Source: Prado023 sp963700475 (GTDB lineage Bacteria > Actinomycetota > Actinomycetes > S36-B12 > CAIYMF01). Taken from it: a DNA stretch of 64,000 nt. A program made the translations under genes and the position numbers. Under the pieces are notes generated by a model, which saw only the letters and a program-made list of their open reading frames with translations, made no database searches and was not told where the DNA came from. The DNA is taken from NCBI GenBank assembly GCA_963700475.1, contig CAVOXR010000008.1:1-64000 (forward strand), read 5' to 3'. Within the stretch, counting starts at the first letter, position 1; each line of letters begins with the position of its first letter. This document shows, piece after piece, positions 8,739 through 18,300 of this stretch.

Positions 8739-11624
8739 ATGCCCGGAACCCGTCACATGCCCGCAGGTCGCCTTCGGCTGGCGCTGGGCGCGGCTGTCCT
8801 CGTCCCGGCTCTGGTTGGGATGCCCGCCGGGGCGGCTCCGAACGCGCTGCCCACGCAGGTCGCGGCCGCGGCCGCGCCGGCCCGGGCAGCGTCGGTCCAG
8901 GCAGCGTCGGTCCAGGCAGTACCGGGTCAGGGCACGCCGGCCGCGGATGTCCGCCAGCCCACCGTGACCACCGTCGCGCTGAAGGGCGTCAACAAGTCCG
9001 TGCTCGCGGCCGCCCCGAGCCCCAAGAAGCACGAGCACGGCACGGTTGGCGCCCTGGCCGTCGAGGTTCCGGTCAAGCCCGCAGCAGCCGCCTCGGTGCG
9101 CATCAAGAAGCCGGCGTCACTGGTCGCCGTCACCGCCGACGCCGCCTTCCCCGCCGGCACCTCTGTGCAGGTGCGGGTCAAGGAGAAGTCCGGCTGGAGC
9201 CGTTGGACGACGCTGCACGTCGACCCGGAGCACGGGCCCGATCCCGGCACGCCCGAGGCGCGGGGTGCCCGGCCGGGTACCGACCCGCTGATGACGGTGG
9301 ACGCGCGGCGGGCCCAGGTCCGGATCGACACCCCGTCCGGCAGGCTGCCCAAGGGCACGGAGCTCACACTCGTGAATGCCCCGAGCGCCCCGTCGGACCT
9401 GCGCTCCAGCCGGGTCTCCGCGCAGGCGACCGTCGGGCAGCCACCGATCGTGACCCGCGCGCAGTGGGGCGCTGACGAGTCCCTGCGCAGCCGGGCGCCG
9501 ATCTACACGTCCACGGTCTCAGCCGGGTTCGTCCACCACACGGCGTCGACGTCCAACTACAGCGCGGCCCAGGCGGCCGCACAGGTACGGGCGATCTACG
9601 CCTACCACACCAAGTCGCTGAACCATTCCGACATCGACTACAACTTCCTCGTCGACCGGTTCGGCCGGCTCTACGAGGGCCGTGCCGGGGGAATGAACCT
9701 GCCGGTGATGGGCGCGCACACCGCCGGGTTCAACGACAACACATTCGCGGTGAGCGCCCTGGGCAACTTCGAGACCTTCGCACCCTCAGCGGGCGACATG
9801 GCCTCGATCAAGGACTCCATCGCACGGCTCTTCGCCTGGAAGCTCGGCCTGCACGGGGTCAACCCGGCAGCGACCGTCAAGCTGGTCTCGGCGGGCTACA
9901 TCAAGGCCACCAAGTACCCCAAGGGATCCGTGGCCACGATCTCGGCGACCTCCAGCCATCAGACCGTCAACTACACGTCGTGCCCGGGCAAGCACCTGCA
10001 GGCCGAGCTGTCCTCGATCCGAGGGATGGGGGCGGCGTACTCCGACGTCGTGATCTCCGCGCCCTCGCCGGCCGCGCAGACGATCGGGTCCGGGGAGCGA
10101 GCGGACTTCACCTTCACCTCTGCCGCGAACCGCGCCGTGACCTGGACCGCCGACATCCTCAGCCCGTGCTCGGACACCCCAGTGCGCTCATACGCCGGCG
10201 CAACGGCCGGTCCGGGACCGATCTCCGTGACGTGGGACCTCAAGGACACCGGCGGGGCGCCTGTCCTCCCTGCGACGTACACCATCCGGATGACCGGCTC
10301 GGCGAGCGATGGCACGCCGGTGGCCACCGTTGCCTCGGACCTCACGATCGCGCCCGCCCCGGGCGGAGCCTGGGGACCGTGCGCCAACGCCAGCCGGGTC
10401 GCAGGCGCGACCCCGGCGGCCACATCGGTGCTCTGGGGCCGGATCTCCGCACCCAGCAGCGCTGCCGTCGTCCTGACCGGTCCGGCTGATGCGGGGACTG
10501 CGTCGTTGGCGGCTGGCGTCGCTGCGGCTCCGCTGGCTCGCTCGATCGGTGCCCCACTGCTGATCACCCCGGCCGGGTCGCTGGCTGCGGAGGTCGCCGC
10601 AGACATCCAGGCGCGCCGCGGCGAGGTGATCATCGTGGGCGGTCCGGGCGTGGTGTCCGACGCAACAGCTGCTGCGGTGGCCGCACTCGGAGTGCCCGTC
10701 ACCCGCCTGGCCGGGGCGACCGACGCGGCCACCGCCGTGGCCGTCGCGGCACGCATGGCCCCGGCTGCGTCCGTGGTCCTCGTCTCCCCGGAGGGGTCCC
10801 CCGCCCACACCCTGGCCGGGTCCGCGCTCGCCGCGGCTCGCGGGGTGCCGGTCCTGTTCGCCGGGCCCACCTCGGTCCCTGCTGAGACGGTGGCAGCACT
10901 TGCTGGGCGCCCGGTCTCGGTGGTTGCTCCGGTGGGACTTCCCGACTCGGCCATCCCCGCACCCGTCACGGAGCGACTGACGGGCGCGGACGCCATCTCG
11001 TCGGCGTTGGCCGTCGGCGCGGCCTTCCCGGCGACTGCTGAGTCGGCGATGGTGCTCCCCGAGTCGCCGCAGGGGTGGGCCAGCGCCCCGGTGGCGGCCG
11101 CAGCGGGCGTTCCCCTGCTGTTCACCCCGAGCCCTGTGCTGTCCGCCGAGCTGGCGGCCTTCATCACAGCGCGACCGGCACTGCGCGCCACCACGACCAC
11201 GGTTCCTGCATCCCAGCTCAGCGACCAGGTCCTCGGAGCCACCAGCCGGGTCCTGCTGGGGCTCCCCTGGGCTCCGCCCGGCGTCGGTGGCCCGCAGCCT
11301 GCCGCCGGACCGACGGCCACGAACGTGCTCAAGGTGGGCAAGGCCAACGCGAGCCCCGAGCCGGTCAAGAAGGGCAGGAAGGTGAAGGTGACGTCGAAGG
11401 TGACGGCCAGGTTCACGGACAAGAAGTACCGGTCGGCCCCTGCAGGGGTGGCGTTCACGGTGCAGTTCAAGCCCAGCGGGGCCAAGAAGTACAAGGTGAT
11501 CGCGTCAGGCCAGACCACCGCCGGGAGGGCCACAGCGACTGTCAAGGCGACCAAGTCGGGGCGCTACCGGATCGTGGTCGGGTCGAAGAGGTCCGGCAGT
11601 GACTACCTGCGCGTGAAGAAGTGA
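8739..11624 (+). CDS. Secreted N-acetylmuramoyl-L-alanine amidase with wall-binding domains
   Basis: A 961-residue exported protein. Residues 1-32 are a signal peptide. Residues about 235-430 form a PGRP/amidase_2 domain (VTRAQWGADE; zinc-ligand region FVHHTASTSNY near 265; HQTVNYTSCPGKHL near 406) that cleaves between the stem peptide and N-acetylmuramate. A FlgD-like Ig segment follows (about 455-535), then a long region resembling cell-wall-binding repeat 2 domains (about 545-870) and a Lys-rich beta domain (about 885-961) that may bind wall polymers. GGGAGG precedes the ATG. It is divergent from an LCP ligase, so wall synthesis and hydrolysis genes share a regulatory region. Confidence 0.88.
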   Translation: MPGTRHMPAGRLRLALGAAVLVPALVGMPAGAAPNALPTQVAAAAAPARAASVQAASVQAVPGQGTPAADVRQPTVTTVALKGVNKSVLAAAPSPKKHEHGTVGALAVEVPVKPAAAASVRIKKPASLVAVTADAAFPAGTSVQVRVKEKSGWSRWTTLHVDPEHGPDPGTPEARGARPGTDPLMTVDARRAQVRIDTPSGRLPKGTELTLVNAPSAPSDLRSSRVSAQATVGQPPIVTRAQWGADESLRSRAPIYTSTVSAGFVHHTASTSNYSAAQAAAQVRAIYAYHTKSLNHSDIDYNFLVDRFGRLYEGRAGGMNLPVMGAHTAGFNDNTFAVSALGNFETFAPSAGDMASIKDSIARLFAWKLGLHGVNPAATVKLVSAGYIKATKYPKGSVATISATSSHQTVNYTSCPGKHLQAELSSIRGMGAAYSDVVISAPSPAAQTIGSGERADFTFTSAANRAVTWTADILSPCSDTPVRSYAGATAGPGPISVTWDLKDTGGAPVLPATYTIRMTGSASDGTPVATVASDLTIAPAPGGAWGPCANASRVAGATPAATSVLWGRISAPSSAAVVLTGPADAGTASLAAGVAAAPLARSIGAPLLITPAGSLAAEVAADIQARRGEVIIVGGPGVVSDATAAAVAALGVPVTRLAGATDAATAVAVAARMAPAASVVLVSPEGSPAHTLAGSALAAARGVPVLFAGPTSVPAETVAALAGRPVSVVAPVGLPDSAIPAPVTERLTGADAISSALAVGAAFPATAESAMVLPESPQGWASAPVAAAAGVPLLFTPSPVLSAELAAFITARPALRATTTTVPASQLSDQVLGATSRVLLGLPWAPPGVGGPQPAAGPTATNVLKVGKANASPEPVKKGRKVKVTSKVTARFTDKKYRSAPAGVAFTVQFKPSGAKKYKVIASGQTTAGRATATVKATKSGRYRIVVGSKRSGSDYLRVKK

Positions 11625-11634
11625 CCGCGGGCTG

Positions 11635-12381
11635 GTGAGCGCACCCCGCAGCCCTGTGTCGCCCTATGGCCTGCTGGAGGCGTACCCCGACCGGACCCGG
11701 CCCCTGGTCACCCACTACGACGGTCCCGTGTCCCGGGTCGAGCTGTCGGTGGCGACCGTCGCCAATGCGGTGGCCAAGGCCGCCTCGATGCTGCGCGACG
11801 GCCTGGGACTGCCGCCGGGTGCCGTGGTCAGCGTCGACCTGCCGCGACACTGGCAGCTGCCGGTCTGGGTGATGGCCGGCCTCTGTGTGGGCGCCACGGT
11901 CGGCCGGGACCTGACGGGCCGGGACCTGGCGGCACCGGTCGACGTTCGCGTCGTGGGTCCGCTCGGGCTCGCGACCATCGCTGCGGGCGCGGAACCGGAC
12001 GCTGATGAGGTCCTGGCAAGTTCATGCGATGCGTTCGGACTCCCGGTTCCCGGTGGCGTTCCCGCCGGAGTCATCGACATCGGCGTCGAGGTGCGCGCCC
12101 ATCCCGACCAGTTCAGCCCGGAGCCGGATGCCGCCCGGACGGCGGCGCTGCTCGTGGAGGGGGTCCGGGTGCCGTGGGCGGGCTTCCCCGGCGCCCCCGG
12201 GACAGGGCCCGGCACCAGGCTCTGGGTCGACGAGGACACCCCGGACTCGGTGCTGCTCCACGCGGTCGCGGTCCAGCCCCTGCTGTCGCGCGGATCGGTG
12301 GTCATCGGCACTGGGCTGGACCCCGAACAGGCAGCCCGGATCCGCGCCACCGAGTCCGTCACCGGCCGGGCTGGGCAGTGA
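11635..12381 (+). CDS. TIGR03089 family protein (acyl-CoA synthetase-like fragment)
   Basis: A 248-residue protein recognised as the actinobacterial TIGR03089 family, distantly related to the N-terminal part of AMP-binding enzymes but without their adenylation core motifs. The GTG at 11635 lies 10 nt after the amidase stop, with no clear Shine-Dalgarno sequence. The position between an LCP or amidase gene and an NDP-sugar synthase is a usual context for the family. Function is unknown; a role linked to wall glycans is suggested only by neighbourhood. Confidence 0.75.
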   Translation: MSAPRSPVSPYGLLEAYPDRTRPLVTHYDGPVSRVELSVATVANAVAKAASMLRDGLGLPPGAVVSVDLPRHWQLPVWVMAGLCVGATVGRDLTGRDLAAPVDVRVVGPLGLATIAAGAEPDADEVLASSCDAFGLPVPGGVPAGVIDIGVEVRAHPDQFSPEPDAARTAALLVEGVRVPWAGFPGAPGTGPGTRLWVDEDTPDSVLLHAVAVQPLLSRGSVVIGTGLDPEQAARIRATESVTGRAGQ

Positions 12382-12454
12382 TCCCGGGCTCGCGGCGCGC
12401 CGGCCACGCGCCGCCCGCTGGCCACGGGCCCCGCCGGGAGAGGATTCTGTGCCC

Positions 12455-13537
12455 ATGACCGAAGCCGTCCTGCTCGTCGGGGGCCAGGGCACCCGCCTGC
12501 GCCCCCTGACCATCAACACCCCCAAGCCGATGCTGCCCGTGGCAGGCGTCCCCTGCACCGAGCACCAGATCGCCCGCGCACGCGAGGCTGGCGTGACCCG
12601 CATCGTTCTGGGCACCTCGTACAAGGCAGAGGTCTTCCGCGACTACTTCGGCGATGGCGCCAAGTTCGGGGTCGAGCTGATCTACGCCGTCGAGGACCAC
12701 CCGATGGGGACCGGCGGCGCGATCCGGCATGTGGCCGAGCACCTGCTGTCCGGGCCCAACGATCCGGTGATGGTGTTCAACGGCGATGTCCTGGCCGGGG
12801 TGGACCTGCGCCACCTGTTCGCCGTGCACGCCGAGACGAAGGCCGCCGTCACCCTGTACCTGACCCGGGTCCCCGACCCACGGGCGTTCGGACTCGTGCC
12901 GACCGACACCGACGGCCGGGTCACGGCCTTCCTCGAGAAGCCCAAGACCGAGGCGGAGATCGTCACAGACCAGATCAACGCCGGGTGCTACGTGTTCCGT
13001 CGCTCGGTCATCGACAGCATCCCCACCGGGAGGCCGGTCTCAGTCGAGCGCGAGATCTTCCCGAGGCTGCTGGATGAGGGGGCCCGGCTCCAAGGGGTCG
13101 TCGACGAGGGGTACTGGCTGGACCTGGGCAACCCGCTGGCCTTCGTGAAGGGCTCGGCGGACCTCGTGCGCGGCATCGCGCCCTCCCCGGCGGTCCCGGG
13201 GCACACGGGGGACTTCCTGGTGATGCCCGGCGCCGAGGTGTCGCGCAAGGCGACGTTGGGCGGGGGCACCGTCGTGGGCTCGGGGGCCACCGTCGGTCCG
13301 CACGCGCAGGTGATCGGGTCGGTGCTCTTCGACGGGGCGGTGGTCGCGGCAGGCGCCGTGGTTCGCGACAGCGTCGTCGGCGCTGGGGCGGTGATCGGGG
13401 CCGGGGCCTCATTGGACGGCGTCGTGGTGGGCGACCGCGCGATGATCGGTCCCGGCAACGAGCTCATCCCTGGCGCGCGCGTGTGGCCCGGCGTCGCCCT
13501 CGGCGAGACCGCGGTCCGCTTCTCCTCCGACCGGTAA
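12455..13537 (+). CDS. NDP-sugar synthase (mannose-1-phosphate guanylyltransferase-like)
   Basis: A 360-residue enzyme with an N-terminal nucleotidyltransferase domain (LLVGGQGTRLRPLT, residues 5-18; PKPMLPVAG; FNGDVL metal site) and a C-terminal left-handed beta-helix of hexapeptide repeats (about 250-350). In actinobacteria this architecture makes GDP-mannose or a related NDP-sugar. It fits the phosphomannomutase encoded at 20580, which would supply mannose-1-phosphate. GGGAGAGGA precedes two possible starts, GTG 12449 and ATG 12455; the ATG matches the usual family N-terminus. A role in mannosylated lipids or wall glycans is inferred. Confidence 0.85.
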   Translation: MTEAVLLVGGQGTRLRPLTINTPKPMLPVAGVPCTEHQIARAREAGVTRIVLGTSYKAEVFRDYFGDGAKFGVELIYAVEDHPMGTGGAIRHVAEHLLSGPNDPVMVFNGDVLAGVDLRHLFAVHAETKAAVTLYLTRVPDPRAFGLVPTDTDGRVTAFLEKPKTEAEIVTDQINAGCYVFRRSVIDSIPTGRPVSVEREIFPRLLDEGARLQGVVDEGYWLDLGNPLAFVKGSADLVRGIAPSPAVPGHTGDFLVMPGAEVSRKATLGGGTVVGSGATVGPHAQVIGSVLFDGAVVAAGAVVRDSVVGAGAVIGAGASLDGVVVGDRAMIGPGNELIPGARVWPGVALGETAVRFSSDR

Positions 13538-13704
13538 GCCACCCGCGGCCGGCCCGCTCGTCCGCCCCTATCGTCCCCATCGAATGGTCCGCCTGGGGGT
13601 GGTCCGCCATCGAGTGGCTCACCGGTGGGTTGGTCCGTTTCTGGGAGCAGTGGTGGTCGCGAATCCGGACGAACTGCGGAAGCTGCTCGTCCGCCGCGCC
13701 CCGG

Positions 13705-14688
13705 CTACCAGCCGCGGTGGTCGGTGATGGTCGCTCGGGGGCCGCGCCGGGGTGCGGAGTGGCCGGAGTGCAGCTGTAGGAGCCGGACCGCTCGCGCGCG
13801 CTGCCCCGCCCATGGCGTGAGCAACTCGGCCATCTGCTCGTCGTCGCCATCGGTGCGTCCGGTCAGGGCGTGCACGATCGCCCGGGCGAGGTGGAAGTCG
13901 CCGAACGACACGGCGTCGCGATCCCCCCAGGCCCGGACACCGACCTCGGCAGCCGTCCAGACCCCGATCCCCGGCAGGGAGCGCAGGGCCTCCCCGGCCT
14001 CGGCAGGTGAGCGGTCGGACAAGCGCTCCAGGGCCTCGGCCCGCCCCGCCGCGGTGGTGATGGTGCGGGCGCGTCCGGGGTCGACCCCCGCCCGATGCCA
14101 GGCCCAGCTGGGGATCCGCGCCCAGCCGGGTCCATCCGGTGCCACCACGAGCGTGGGGATGGTGGGACGCGAGCCCGCCCCGCCGGACCCCGCAGACCCC
14201 ACCCCGCCGGAGCCCGCCCCCGCCGGACCCGGGGCTGGCTCTCCGAACCTCCTGACGAGCTCCGCCCAGGCCCGGCTGGCCTCGCGACCGGTCACCCGCT
14301 GCTCGAGGACTGCGGGGACCAGGGCCTCAAGGACCCGTTCCGTGCGCAGGACGCGCCAACCGGCACCGAATCGATGGTCCGCGGCGGCCATCACCGGGTG
14401 CGCATCGGAGGCGAAGCCAGCTGGGTCGTCGTCCGCGCCGAGCACCCGGGGGAGGGCGTCGAGCTCATGCTCTGCGCCCGGGCCCCACGCGCGGGCGAGC
14501 ACCTCGGACGCCTCGCGCGAGTAGTGGATGGTCGCGGGCCCCTCCGGCGTACGGGTGGCGCGCCAGACCTCGCCCCCGGAGATCCGGACAGTCGGGTCCC
14601 CGCGGCCGTGGCGGAGCACTCCGAGGGTCGTCGAGAGGTCCACCGGCCAGGGCGGTGCCCACCGGCGCTCGCGAGCTCCCGTTGTCAC
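13705..14688 (-). CDS. DNA-3-methyladenine glycosylase family protein (HhH-GPD)
   Basis: A 327-residue base-excision repair glycosylase of the AlkA/HhH-GPD superfamily. The helix-hairpin-helix is LRSLPGIGVWTAAEVG near residue 235-250, and the likely catalytic aspartate is in SFGDFHLARA near 261. The N-terminal TTLGVLRHGRGDPT fits the AlkA N-terminal beta domain. It should remove alkylated purines such as 3-methyladenine. The GTG at 14688 was chosen because GAGGG lies 8-10 nt upstream and homology starts there. A Gly/Ser/Ala-rich insert at about 148-175 is unusual. It converges on the NDP-sugar synthase gene. Confidence 0.85.
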   Translation of the reverse strand: MTTGARERRWAPPWPVDLSTTLGVLRHGRGDPTVRISGGEVWRATRTPEGPATIHYSREASEVLARAWGPGAEHELDALPRVLGADDDPAGFASDAHPVMAAADHRFGAGWRVLRTERVLEALVPAVLEQRVTGREASRAWAELVRRFGEPAPGPAGAGSGGVGSAGSGGAGSRPTIPTLVVAPDGPGWARIPSWAWHRAGVDPGRARTITTAAGRAEALERLSDRSPAEAGEALRSLPGIGVWTAAEVGVRAWGDRDAVSFGDFHLARAIVHALTGRTDGDDEQMAELLTPWAGQRARAVRLLQLHSGHSAPRRGPRATITDHRGW

Positions 14689-15026
14689 GAGGTGCCCTCG
14701 TCGCACGGCCCCGCTGCGGCGGCCGCGGTCACGGCAGTCGGGACGCCCCGGCGTGTCGGACGGGTCGCGGAGCCCGACGAGTTCGATCGCACGGGCACAT
14801 CGTGCCACCTCCGGTGCGCGGGCAGAACGGGTCAAACCGACCACATCGGGCGTGTGGTGATCGCGCTGAGTGACCGACTTGGTCACAGGTTGACGCATAT
14901 CAGAAAAAGATCGCTGCTCGTCTTGACTCGCCGGGTATCCATGCGTGTAATTTCACCCATGTGATTCACAGTGCGCGGCGGTCGGGCCTCGCAGAGAACC
15001 GGATCGCACAGGGTCGAGGAGGAACA
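14689..15026. other. 338-bp divergent intergenic region before whiB
   Basis: Between the divergent glycosylase and whiB genes. The left two thirds are GC-rich and show no convincing coding frame. The last about 130 bp are AT-rich with a good sigma70-type promoter (14923-14951). No RNA gene was recognised. Confidence 0.6.
14923..14951 (+). promoter_or_regulatory. Predicted whiB promoter
   Basis: TTGACT (14923-14928), a 17-nt spacer and TGTAAT (14946-14951), close to the vegetative consensus and rare in such GC-rich sequence. Predicted start near 14958 gives a 5' UTR of about 70 nt to the whiB ATG, which has a strong GAGGAGG. Confidence 0.6.
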
Positions 15027-15284
15027 ATGTTCGAGGCTGAGGTCATCCCCCTGCTGGAGATCGAAGAGGCGTCCTGGCAGGAGCAGGCCCTGTGCGCACA
15101 GACGGATCCGGAGGCCTTCTTCCCGGAGAAGGGTGGCAGCACCCGCGAGGCCAAGCGGGTGTGCGGATCGTGCGAGGTGCGGGTGGAGTGCCTGGAGTAC
15201 GCGCTGGCCAACGACGAGCGCTTCGGCATCTGGGGTGGGCTGTCCGAGCGCGAGCGTCGGCGCCTGAAGAAGCTCGCCGTCTGA
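15027..15284 (+). CDS. whiB: WhiB-family transcriptional regulator (WhiB/WhiB2/WhmD type)
   Basis: An 85-residue iron-sulfur regulator. The four cluster ligands are C23, C46, C49 and C55 (C-x22-C-x2-C-x5-C), followed by the beta-turn GIWGG (67-71) and the basic C-terminus SERERRRLKK that contacts DNA. LCAQTDPEAFFPEKGGSTRE and YALANDERFGIWGG are almost identical to the founding WhiB/WhiB2 subgroup, which controls septation and, in sporulating species, aerial-hypha division together with WhiA. Start 15027 is chosen for the adjacent GAGGAGG. Neighbours are a GT2 glycosyltransferase downstream and sugar-nucleotide genes upstream, as in other actinomycetes. Confidence 0.95.
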   Translation: MFEAEVIPLLEIEEASWQEQALCAQTDPEAFFPEKGGSTREAKRVCGSCEVRVECLEYALANDERFGIWGGLSERERRRLKKLAV

Positions 15285-15319
15285 GCGAGTACCTGTCCGG
15301 TGACGGGTCGCCGGGGCGC

Positions 15320-15325
15320 TAGCGT
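15320..15325 (+). promoter_or_regulatory. -10 element of leaderless GT2 gene
   Basis: TAGCGT lies 8 nt before the GTG at 15334 and no Shine-Dalgarno sequence is present, so transcription probably starts at or next to the start codon. Confidence 0.45.
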
Positions 15326-15333
15326 GGCGACCC

Positions 15334-18300
15334 GTGGCGGTCGATGAGGGTGAGCGTGAGGCAGTCGACGATGTCGACGCCCGCGCTGACGACGCCCTCG
15401 ACCGCTTCCTGCCGCCCTCCGACGAGGGAGTGGTGGCCAGGGTTCACCACGTGACCGCACTCGTCCTGAGCCGGGACGGCGCGCAGTGGCTGCCCCGGAC
15501 CCTGACCGAGCTCGCACGCCAGGAGCGCCCAGCCGACGACGTGACCGGCATCGATGTCGGATCCACCGACGGAAGCCATGGCCTGCTCGTGGGGGGCACT
15601 CGGACCGCGATCCAGGTGGATCAGCCCGGTCTGGCCGGTGCCCTGGCCGCGGGGGTTGACGCAGGGGTGGACGCGGGGGTTGAAGCAGGCGTCGCGGCGG
15701 GCTGGGCCGGGACCGCCGAGGACGCCGCGGAAGATCCCGCCGGTCCGGTCGCCTGGTACTGGATCATCCATGACGACTCGGCGCCGGAGCCCGGGTGCCT
15801 GGCGGCGTTGCTCAAGGGCGCCGACCGGAACCCTGCTGCGGCTGTGCTGGTGCCCAAGAGCGTGGCATGGTCGGATCCCGGCAGGCTTGTGGGCGTGGGC
15901 AGCAGGTGGGCCCCGGGAATCCCGGTCGTTGATCCCCTTGACGCCGCCGAGCGCGACCAGGGGCAGTACGACGTGGACCGACCCATCTACGCCGGGGACT
16001 CCGCGGGCATGCTCGTCCGCGCGGACGTCTGGCACTCCCTGCAGGGGATGGACCCGGTGGTCGGCGACTGGGCCGGACCGGCCGACCTCTGCCGGCGGGC
16101 CTGGGCCGTCGGCGCCGAGGTCCGGTTCATCCCGTCGGCGGTGGTGGCCCATCGTCAGGCCGGCCATCGGGGTGTTCGGCCCGTCCCGGGGCTGCCCCAC
16201 CCCCGGCGCCCGGCGCGTGCCGGACAGCTGATCCTCGAGCTCAGCCAGGCCCCCGCATGGGCACTGCCGTGGCGCTACGTCCGCGCGTGGCTGACCACGG
16301 CGGTGCGAGGCGTTGCCCTGCTCCTCACGCGTGAGCCGGAGGAGGCGACGTCGGAGATCGCCGGGGCCTGGCAGGTCCTGGGCAATCCGGGTTGGATCCA
16401 CCGCGCGCGACGGAGCCTGCGCCGACCCCCGGTGCGGGACCTGTCCCGGCCGGAGCATGTCCGGGCCGGGCGGGGCGCCCCCCTGTCCCACTCGCTGGAC
16501 AGGTGGACCGCAGGGTCGCGCACGAGGCGGAGCCGAACCTGGTGGCCGCTGCCGGGACGCATCTGGCATCCCCTGGCAATCGCGGGCGCTCTGGCTGTGG
16601 CTGCGTTCGTGCGTGACCCCGGGGCGATGCTCGGGTCAGGGACCCTGCGCGGAGGAGGGCTGCTGCCTGCCCCCGGGGCCATGGACCTGCTCAGTGGGTA
16701 CCTCTCCAGCTGGCACCCCGCGAGGTTCGGCAGCGCCCTGCCGATGCCGGCGTACCTCCCGCTGCTCTCGGCAGCCAGTGTGCCGTTCCTGGGTTCGGTG
16801 GACGTCGTGCTCCGACTGGCCTTCGGGTTGGCCGTCCCACTGGCCTTCCTGAGCTGCTACGCCAGCGTGGGTCCGGGATCAGCAGGCCGTCACCGGATCG
16901 CGATGTCGCTGGCCTATGCGGTCCTGCCCGCCGGAGCGGCGGCCATGGGTGGCGGGCGGATCTCCACGCTGGCCGTCCTCCTGCTCGCCCCGCCGGCGGC
17001 GCGGCTCATCGTCCGGGCACTGACGCAGGCGCGTCACGGGTCCTCGGGCATCCGACCGGCACTTGCCGCGGGGACGATGCTCGGTGTCGTGGTTGCGTTC
17101 GCCCCGTCGCTGTACCTCGTGGTGGTCCTCGGGGCACTGTGTGGCTGGATCGGGATCAGGCTCGCGCGCTGGCCGGTGCGGGCGGGCCTGATCATCCTGG
17201 GCATCTCGGGGCTCTTCCTCGTGCTCTGGATCCCCCGGGTGCTGCATGCGCCGTGGCTCGCGCTCAGCGAGGTCGGTGTCAACGACCCCCGCCTCGGGAC
17301 CCCGTCGCCGTTCATCTGGGGCCTGGCGCCGGGTGGACCGACCTCAGTCGCCTGGGCAGGGATCCCGCTGGTCGTCGTGGCGCTCGTGGCGGTCCTCGTC
17401 GCCAGGTTCTCGGCCCGTGCCCTGGTCCTGCTGGCGGCGGCGATCGGGTTGCTGGCCGCTGCCGCGTGGCTGGATCCTGTGGCCGAGTTCCTCTGGCCGG
17501 AGCTGGGCGTGGGGATGCTCTGGCCCGGGGTCTTCCTGCTCCTGGCGTCCGCCGTGCTCACCCTCCTTGTGGCTCATGGTGCCTCCCGGTCGGGCTTGGC
17601 AGGAGAGCTCCTGTCCGTGGCCTGGATCGTGTGCATCGGGGTCCTGGTCGTGGGGTGGTGGGTGGCCCCGCGGACCCTGAGCGTGGGCACCGGGACGGGG
17701 ATGCCACCCGTGGTGGGCCTCGACGCCGAGTCCCCGGCACGCCCCCGCTCCCTTGTCCTCGACCGCGTGGACGGCCAGTTGCGCTACGCCGTCGCCAGCG
17801 GCCCGCAGGCACTCCTCGGGGATGCGGACTCCGTCGCGGGGTCGGCCGTCGACCCGGGGTTCGACGACGCGGTCGCCGGCCTCGTCTCCGGGGCGAGCGG
17901 GCAGGTGGAGCAGGAGCTCGGAGGCCGGGCGATCCGGTTCGTGGTGTTCGACGGCCCCCCGGAGGACCCCGTGGTCGCCGAACTCGACGCGACCTTCGGA
18001 CTCCGACAGCTCGCCCGCGCTCCCGAGCAGTCCCTGTGGCTGGTGGCTGGGGAGCCCACGCGCGCCGAGCTGACCGATCCGACGGCGCCGTCGAAGGACA
18101 CCAAGCCGCTGCCGCCCCTCGAGGTGCCGGTGCTCACGGTGCCGACGACCATCGACGTCGAGCTGCATCCGCAGACCCGGCTGCCCCGTCGGCTCGTGGT
18201 CGCCGAGCAGTTCGACCCCGGGTGGCGGGGCTCGTTGGCCGGCGAGCGGCTGGACCTCGTCCCGGATGCCCGCGGGATGCTCGGGACCACGGTCGACGCC

